In this document: positions 29,405-34,338 of the stretch, piece by piece
How the letters are laid out: each line of letters starts with the position of its first letter
Numbering within the stretch: position 1 is the stretch's first letter
DNA from: Enterococcus durans NBRC 100479 = LMG 10746
GTDB taxonomy: Bacteria; Bacillota; Bacilli; Lactobacillales; Enterococcaceae
Direction: 5' to 3'
Length of the DNA stretch: 34,338 nt
NCBI RefSeq assembly: GCF_001544215.1
Contig: NZ_BCQB01000029.1
Location: 1-34,338, forward strand
Notes under the pieces: model-generated
The model's input: only the letters and a program-made list of their open reading frames with translations
Databases searched by the model: none
Told to the model about the DNA's origin: nothing
Made by a program: the position numbers and the translations under genes

Positions 29405-30118
29405 TTACTGAGCAATGCTCACCAAATGAAGTTTTGTGATATTTTTATAAGTCGATAATTCTTCAATCACTTCTGCGTAGGTCATGTTTTTAGGTAAATT
29501 TATCGTATAAATATTTTTATATACTCGATAATCCTCTACAAATTTCACGTCAAAATTCACATCTTCGATAATAATATCGCGTTTTTCAAAATAATCTGCC
29601 AGAAAATCTTTTGTTTCTTTCCGGTGGATAAATTGGATCTCCAACTTTTTAGTCGTTGGGACATGGATAATTTTTTTGACGACCGTCAATGCAAGCACAA
29701 TTTCAATAAAACTAATAATAGCAATCGCATAAAACCCCATACCGATTGCAATGCCTACCCCTGCAATTGCCCATAAAGACGCTGCGGTCGTTAAACCTGT
29801 AACAGACTGCTTAGTGACGATGATCGTTCCTGCACCTAAAAATCCGACACCACTGACTACTTGAGCAATCAGACGTGCTTCATCTGACCGGATCGTTCCA
29901 ACTAATTCCGGATATTCTAACGCATCACGCATTGCTTTACTAGCGATTTCCACTTGGATCAGTGCGATGATACACGCGCCAATACAAACTAAAATGTGCG
30001 TACGCATGCCTGCCGGTCTATTTTTGTACTGTCGTTCAAATCCGATTGCTCCACCAAATAGTAATGCAATCCCCAATCTAAGAACGATTTCTGGAATAGT
30101 TAATATCATATCATTCAT
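29405..30118 (-). CDS. MgtC/SapB family membrane protein
   Basis: A 237-residue protein. The N-terminal part has four to five membrane segments with the family motifs ALLFGGAIGFERQYKNRPAG and GVGFLGAGTIIV. The C-terminal soluble part (about 145-237) is ACT-like. MgtC proteins adapt cells to low magnesium and to acid in hosts. The start ATG 30118 follows GAGGGTG. Confidence 0.92.
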   Translation of the reverse strand: MNDMILTIPEIVLRLGIALLFGGAIGFERQYKNRPAGMRTHILVCIGACIIALIQVEIASKAMRDALEYPELVGTIRSDEARLIAQVVSGVGFLGAGTIIVTKQSVTGLTTAASLWAIAGVGIAIGMGFYAIAIISFIEIVLALTVVKKIIHVPTTKKLEIQFIHRKETKDFLADYFEKRDIIIEDVNFDVKFVEDYRVYKNIYTINLPKNMTYAEVIEELSTYKNITKLHLVSIAQ

Positions 30119-30187
30119 TTCAACACCCTCTACTTCAATATATCATGTTTAAAAGATGGAAACAAAAAAAGACTGATTTCTGGTAGA

Positions 30188-30230
30188 AAAAAAGAGTGCG
30201 TGACAAGACGTTTGCCACACCCTCTTTTTT
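30188..30230 (-). terminator. nagB terminator
   Basis: AAAAAGAG-tgc-GTG pairs with CAC-ac-CCTCTTTTTT around a short loop; the T-run is on the minus side. Confidence 0.75.
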
Positions 30231-30248
30231 AGTTTTTGAAAAGTTTGC

Positions 30249-30950
30249 TTATAATTTGCTTCCAGCAGCATCATCGATAATAACGATAACATTGTCGTGA
30301 TTTTGTAATGCACTAGCTGGCATATCTGTTGTTACAGGTCCATCGATCATTCCTTTGATTGCATCTGCTTTGTTTTCGCCATATGCAAGTAAAACAATTT
30401 CTTTTCCTTTAAGAATTGAACCCACGCCCATTGACACAGCTTTAGTCGGAACATCCTCTGCTTTTTCAAAGAAACGTTTATTGGCATTGATCGTTGATTC
30501 AGTTAAATCAACTACGGATGTTTTCCCATCAAATGGTACGCCTGGTTCGTTGAAACCGATGTGACCATTTTGGCCGATACCTAAGATTTGGATATCGATC
30601 GGATGTTTTTCGATCACTTCATCATACTCTTTGCAAGCTGCTTCAAGATCGTCCGCTTTTCCATTTGGAACGAAAGTTTCTTTAAATGGTTTTTTATCAA
30701 ACAATTGGACATTCATAAAGTGACGGTAGCTTTGGTCATCGTCTCCACCTAGTCCAACATATTCATCCAAGTTTACAGAAGTCATGTTACTGAAATCTAG
30801 ATCGCTTGAAGTCATTTCTTTATATAATGTGATTGGCGTACTTCCTGTCGCAAGTCCTAAAACCGTAGCACCATTATCCATACCTTTTTTGATAATTTCA
30901 AAAGCTTTTTTTCCGCCTTCTTCAGCGTTTTTCACACGAATGATTTCCAT
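30249..30950 (-). CDS. nagB: Glucosamine-6-phosphate deaminase
   Basis: 233 residues from ATG 30950, which has AAAGGAG upstream and gives the usual family length; the frame opens eleven codons earlier without a ribosome site. Motifs: [15 protein letters not shown], then [10 protein letters not shown] with the catalytic Asp region, then [14 protein letters not shown]. It converts glucosamine-6-phosphate to fructose-6-phosphate and ammonia. It is controlled by the NagR-like sites upstream. Confidence 0.95.
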   Translation of the reverse strand: MEIIRVKNAEEGGKKAFEIIKKGMDNGATVLGLATGSTPITLYKEMTSSDLDFSNMTSVNLDEYVGLGGDDDQSYRHFMNVQLFDKKPFKETFVPNGKADDLEAACKEYDEVIEKHPIDIQILGIGQNGHIGFNEPGVPFDGKTSVVDLTESTINANKRFFEKAEDVPTKAVSMGVGSILKGKEIVLLAYGENKADAIKGMIDGPVTTDMPASALQNHDNVIVIIDDAAGSKL

Positions 30951-30969
30951 AACGACTACTCCTTTGTTT

Positions 30970-31029
30970 TTGGTATAGCCCAATTATAGCATTCTTTTTT
31001 CTTTTTTACAACATTAGTATAGACCAAAT
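30970..31029 (-). promoter_or_regulatory. nagB promoter with two NagR-like operators
   Basis: TTGGTATAGCCCAAT (30970-30984) and TTAGTATAGACCAAAT (31014-31029) share GTATAG-M-CCAA. The minus-strand promoter is TTGTAA (31006-31011), 17 bp, TATAAT (30982-30987). One site overlaps the -10, the other lies just upstream of the -35. They resemble the operators of GntR-family NagR. The remaining gap to 31298 holds a degenerate repeat (31133) and nothing else that I can identify. Confidence 0.7.
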
Positions 31030-31132
31030 ATCGTACTTTTTGTATTTTCTTGACAATCCCTTCCTGCCCGTGTTACGTTTCATTGGATACGATGTTTTTT
31101 AGACTGGTTGCATTTTATTCAACTATTTTACA

Positions 31133-31188
31133 AGAGGCTAGGCCGAAAGTATGAATCCACAGAGTTTTTTTCTGTCCCATCCTCTTTT
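31133..31188. repeat. Degenerate copy of the GAGGCTRGGACA hairpin repeat
   Basis: AAGAGGCTAGG on the left faces CTGTCCCATCCTCTT on the right, with a small inner stem ACAGA/TCTGT. The overall shape matches the 32857 terminator, but the stem is decayed. Confidence 0.45.
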
Positions 31189-31298
31189 ACCTTACTCTTT
31201 TTAGAGAAAATACGAGAAATATTTCCCAAATCATTTTAACTATTTCCCTTGAAATTGAGTTTTAAAGTGTCTTCCTCATCGTTAGAAAGGAAATCACA

Positions 31299-32831
31299 AT
31301 GAGTATTTTAACTTTAACAAATATTACCCAGCAATTTGGGGATAAAATTTTATATGAAAATGTTCAGCTACAAGTCAATGCCGGCGAACACCTAGGCTTG
31401 ATCGGACAAAATGGTGCTGGTAAAAGTACCTTGATCAAAATCATCACTGGCGAGATCTTGCCTGATGATGGTCAGATCCATTGGCAAAAAAATATCCACC
31501 GCGGCTATTTAGATCAATATGTAGAGGTAGATGAAACCTTAACGATCGAAGAATTTCTAAAAACAGCTTATTCAAAGGAATTTGAAAAAGAGGCAAAAAT
31601 AGCTGAACTATATCAAGAATATGGTGAGAATTTCGATGATAGTCTCCTTGAAAAAGCAGGAAAGTTACAAACAGAACTAGATCAGGGTGTTTTTTATCAA
31701 ATCGATACTTTGGTAGCAGAGATGAGCAGTGGCTTAGGGATCGATGTCCTAGGCTTAGATACCCCTCTAAAAAATCTTAGTGGTGGACAACGCTCGAAAG
31801 TCATCTTGGCAAAATTATTGTTGGAGACCCCAGATGTCTTAATTCTAGATGAACCAACCAACCATCTAGACGACCAGCATATCCAATGGCTGACACAGTT
31901 TCTCCAAGAATTTGAAGGAACATATATTGTCATCTCACATGACCAAGAATTTCTAGACAAGATCACTACCCACATCGCAGATATCGAATTTGGTAAAATC
32001 ACAAAATATACGGGACATCTAAAGCAGGCATTGAAACAAAAAGAACAAAATCGTGAAAGCTATTTGCGTCAATTCCATGCACAGCAAAAGCAGATCGAGA
32101 AAACAGAAGCTTATATCCGAAAATATAAAGCTGGTTCACGTTCTACGATGGCGAAGAGTCGCCAGAAACAGCTAGATAAAATCGAACGCTTGACACCACC
32201 TGCTTCCGCAGCTAAAGCGATTTTTGATTTCCCATTTGCACCGATCGTGACTACTCTTGCTGTTGAAACAACTGATTTAGTTATCGGTTATGAACGTCCT
32301 TTACTGGCGCCAATCAATCTGACGATCCGTTTTGGTGAAACAGTAGCTATCCGAGGATTTAACGGGATCGGTAAATCCACGCTTCTAAAAACATTGATTG
32401 GAGAAATCACACAGTTAGATGGTGACTATCATTTTCCTGATAATACGAAAATCAATTATTTTTCACAAGATCTCCATTGGGAAAAACCTTTAGAGACTCC
32501 TTTACAATATTTAAGTGCCCAATTTCCGAAGGCAACGACCAAGGAGTTACGACGCCAATTAGCTAAATCAGGGCTTGTCAATCAATTAGCCAGTGAACCG
32601 TTATCGACCCTCAGTGGTGGTGAGCAAACAAAAGTCAAGCTTGCTCAATTGACGATGAATCAAGGAAACTTATTGATTCTTGATGAACCGACAAATCATA
32701 TCGACCATGAAACGAAGGATAGTTTGCAAAAGGGTATCCAAAAATTCCCTGGTACTGTCATCATTGTTTCCCATGAACAAGAATTTTACCAAGATCTAGC
32801 AGATCGAGTCATCGAGATCGAAGGATTATAA
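31299..32831 (+). CDS. ABC-F ribosome-associated ATPase
   Basis: A 510-residue protein with two ATPase domains and no membrane segment. Domain 1: GQNGAGKST, LSGGQRSKV, LILDEPTNHLD. Domain 2: GFNGIGKST, LSGGEQTKV, LILDEPTNHID. The linker (about 240-305) is helical and charged (QFHAQQKQIEKTEAYIRKYK). ABC-F proteins act on the ribosome exit site; some protect it from antibiotics, others are housekeeping translation factors. I cannot decide which from sequence alone. GAAAGG precedes ATG 31299. Confidence 0.9.
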   Translation: MSILTLTNITQQFGDKILYENVQLQVNAGEHLGLIGQNGAGKSTLIKIITGEILPDDGQIHWQKNIHRGYLDQYVEVDETLTIEEFLKTAYSKEFEKEAKIAELYQEYGENFDDSLLEKAGKLQTELDQGVFYQIDTLVAEMSSGLGIDVLGLDTPLKNLSGGQRSKVILAKLLLETPDVLILDEPTNHLDDQHIQWLTQFLQEFEGTYIVISHDQEFLDKITTHIADIEFGKITKYTGHLKQALKQKEQNRESYLRQFHAQQKQIEKTEAYIRKYKAGSRSTMAKSRQKQLDKIERLTPPASAAKAIFDFPFAPIVTTLAVETTDLVIGYERPLLAPINLTIRFGETVAIRGFNGIGKSTLLKTLIGEITQLDGDYHFPDNTKINYFSQDLHWEKPLETPLQYLSAQFPKATTKELRRQLAKSGLVNQLASEPLSTLSGGEQTKVKLAQLTMNQGNLLILDEPTNHIDHETKDSLQKGIQKFPGTVIIVSHEQEFYQDLADRVIEIEGL

Positions 32832-32856
32832 CAAACTATGTTAACTAGTTAAACAA

Positions 32857-32896
32857 GAGGCTAGGACAAAATTGTACGATTTTGTCTTAGCCTCTA
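32857..32896. terminator. Perfect 17-bp stem terminator between convergent genes
   Basis: AGAGGCTAGGACAAAAT pairs with ATTTTGTCTTAGCCTCT around a six-base loop (17 pairs, one G-U). It serves the ABC-F gene and the convergent MFS gene and is the best copy of the GAGGCTRGGACA family here. Confidence 0.8.
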
Positions 32897-32930
32897 ACTT
32901 ATTTTTGAAAAATGCGGTCGTTCATCAATG

Positions 32931-34127
32931 CTAGGATACTTGATGCGTTTTTTCCCTAAAAACAACATATTGGAAGAAAAAAGCACATAATTGGAAAACA
33001 ATTCCAGCCAGTGTTACGCCTGTCCAACCATATTGTTGCCACATGGTAGTACCAAGCAATGAACCAGCTGATCCACCAATAAAGTACATAAACATAAAAA
33101 TAGTATTGTTACGATTGCTTGCTGCCTCTCCCAAACCTTGTACTCTCGTTTGGTTCGCCACTTGTCCAAATTGGTTCCCAACATCCAACAAGATGATCGC
33201 TAACAATAATACAACCAAATAATCACCTGCAATAAATAAAGCAATAAAACTGATCGTTTGCATAGCCAAGCCCATACCTACGATCTTACGTTCTGAATAG
33301 GAATCTGCTAGTCGCCCAACAATTGGTGCTGCTACAGCCCCAGATAAGCCAAATATAGCTAAGATCCCAGCTTCAAAAGTTCCCCAATGATACGCCGGAC
33401 TACTGATATAAAAAATCAATGTTGACCAAAAAATCGAAAATGTCCCAAACATAAAGAAACCGCTGATAGCTGCTTCTCGTAGCAAACGTTGTGTTCTTAC
33501 TAAATGTGGCAAGCTTTTTAAAGAGTCCACATAAGAAACTGTTTTCGTCGTTGCTACGGTCGTTCTTGGCATTTTCCAATATAACAGTCCTGTTAAAACA
33601 GCAACCAAGACTAATGCAAATAAGTAAATCATCCGCCATGAAAAAAGACTCGCTACGATCCCCGAAACAGTTCGAGAAAGCAAGATTCCCACTAAGAGAC
33701 CACTCAGTAATGTCCCCATCACTTTTCCTCTTGCTTTTGGTCCAGCTAGAACCGCTCCATACGGAATAATGATTTGCGGTACGATAGATAATAAACCGAT
33801 CAAGAATGATGCACAAGCAAACAACGTGAATGATGGCGCAAAAAAGGCTGCTAATAATGAAATTGCTGATAATGCTGCCATCCGAATAATCAATTTAGGC
33901 CGATCAACAACATCACCTAACGGAACTAAAAATAATAATCCTAGTGCATAACCAAGTTGAGTCAGCATCGTCAAGATTCCGACGGCACTCGTACTGACGG
34001 ATAGACTAGTCGCTACTTTCGTTCCAATCGGCTGGATATAATACATATTCGCTACAACTACGCCGCATGTGATCGACAAAAGTAAAATCAGCGAGCGTGT
34101 TAACGGTGTTTGTTCGTTTTTTTCCAT
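32931..34127 (-). CDS. MFS transporter
   Basis: A 398-residue protein with about twelve hydrophobic segments in two halves. The first-half loop reads LGDVVDRPKLI (the usual G-D-R pattern after segment 2) and the second-half counterpart is VGRLADSYSERKIVG. It looks like a DHA1-type drug or metabolite exporter; the substrate is unknown. It is monocistronic and convergent with the ABC-F gene. Confidence 0.9.
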   Translation of the reverse strand: MEKNEQTPLTRSLILLLSITCGVVVANMYYIQPIGTKVATSLSVSTSAVGILTMLTQLGYALGLLFLVPLGDVVDRPKLIIRMAALSAISLLAAFFAPSFTLFACASFLIGLLSIVPQIIIPYGAVLAGPKARGKVMGTLLSGLLVGILLSRTVSGIVASLFSWRMIYLFALVLVAVLTGLLYWKMPRTTVATTKTVSYVDSLKSLPHLVRTQRLLREAAISGFFMFGTFSIFWSTLIFYISSPAYHWGTFEAGILAIFGLSGAVAAPIVGRLADSYSERKIVGMGLAMQTISFIALFIAGDYLVVLLLAIILLDVGNQFGQVANQTRVQGLGEAASNRNNTIFMFMYFIGGSAGSLLGTTMWQQYGWTGVTLAGIVFQLCAFFFQYVVFREKTHQVS

Positions 34128-34258
34128 TTATTTCCCCCATTTCCTTTATTAGTTTACAACTTCTTTAAAAAATAGGAAACAGGAAAGTCTAGCACAACCA
34201 ATCTTTTATCGATACAAGACAAATATTCGTTATTGGAATCTTTATACAAGAAAAAAAT

Positions 34259-34338
34259 TCATTCTATTTGTTTTTTTCTATGGTCTTTATAGATAACTAC
34301 AATCAACAAAGTCAAAATCAACACACTTGCAATCAAGT
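34259..34338 (-). CDS. C-terminal end of a small membrane protein (partial)
   Basis: The frame enters from the right edge and ends at TGA 34259-34261. The visible 25 residues are one hydrophobic helix (LIASVLILTLLIVVIY) followed by a basic tail (KDHRKKQIE), as in a membrane protein with a cytosolic C-terminus. The remaining sequence (34128-34258) is AT-rich and holds nothing else that I can identify. Confidence 0.45.
   Translation of the reverse strand, partial: LIASVLILTLLIVVIYKDHRKKQIE

Noticed and set aside
31299-32831. Named antibiotic-resistance ABC-F (lsa, msrC or eat type)
   Set aside because: The ABC-F fold is certain, but the linker cannot be matched from memory to a specific resistance protein, so no symbol was given.

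Overview
The window is Firmicutes DNA of low GC content, and it looks like an Enterococcus of the E. faecium group. This rests on gene content and gene style (a BusR-controlled betaine transporter, a FeoA with tandem domains, a NrdHEF operon, enterococcal-type terminators), not on a database match. About 15.9 kb on the left is the early and lysogeny half of a temperate siphovirus-type prophage. The remaining 18.4 kb is ordinary chromosome.

Prophage layout. The right end is a tyrosine integrase (14488-15699), followed by arm-type repeats and the 3' part of a tRNA-Lys(CTT) gene at 15831-15873, which marks the right attachment junction. Leftward come a TM2-domain membrane protein, the CI repressor, a three-operator cI/cro switch, Cro and a Bro-N/KilAC antirepressor. 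Next is an unusual accessory block (about 9.0-12.0 kb) in which tiny genes alternate strand. A Rha/ORF6C antirepressor follows, then a recombination and replication set: an ssDNA-annealing protein (DUF1071), an HNHc nuclease and a replication initiator carrying a probable origin in its linker. The rest is a tightly overlapped operon of small genes, including MazG-like, YopX and a DUF1642 gene broken by a stop codon. It ends with an ArpU-type late regulator and a probable late promoter. Packaging and structural genes would lie left of base 1.

The most unusual part is the 9-12 kb block. The minus-strand early operon is interrupted by five plus-strand genes: an 84-aa protein with an SSB-like tail, a DUF1883 protein, and three unknowns. 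They sit head-to-head and tail-to-tail with minus-strand genes of 32-66 codons, and three of the tail junctions overlap by only 4 or 8 bases. Four of the plus genes have short leaders in which a palindrome runs from the -10 region into the Shine-Dalgarno sequence, so the ribosome site would be masked in read-through RNA but free in RNA made from the local promoter. The cI gene has the same geometry. Leaders are shared in pairs while the proteins behind them are unrelated, which suggests a modular cassette array.

Chromosome layout, left to right: a Cof-type HAD phosphatase; the osmoprotectant importer busAA-busAB with its c-di-AMP-responsive regulator busR and a bipartite operator; an intergenic palindromic repeat; the ferrous-iron operon feoA-feoB with a small Cys-rich partner behind a Fur box; the class Ib ribonucleotide reductase operon nrdH-nrdE-nrdF behind two NrdR boxes; an AI-2E family transporter; an MgtC family protein; nagB with two NagR-like operators; an ABC-F ATPase; an MFS transporter; and the tail of one more small membrane protein.

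Several genes of fewer than 60 codons were read directly from the sequence by ribosome site and overlap. Coordinates of alternative starts are given in the entries.
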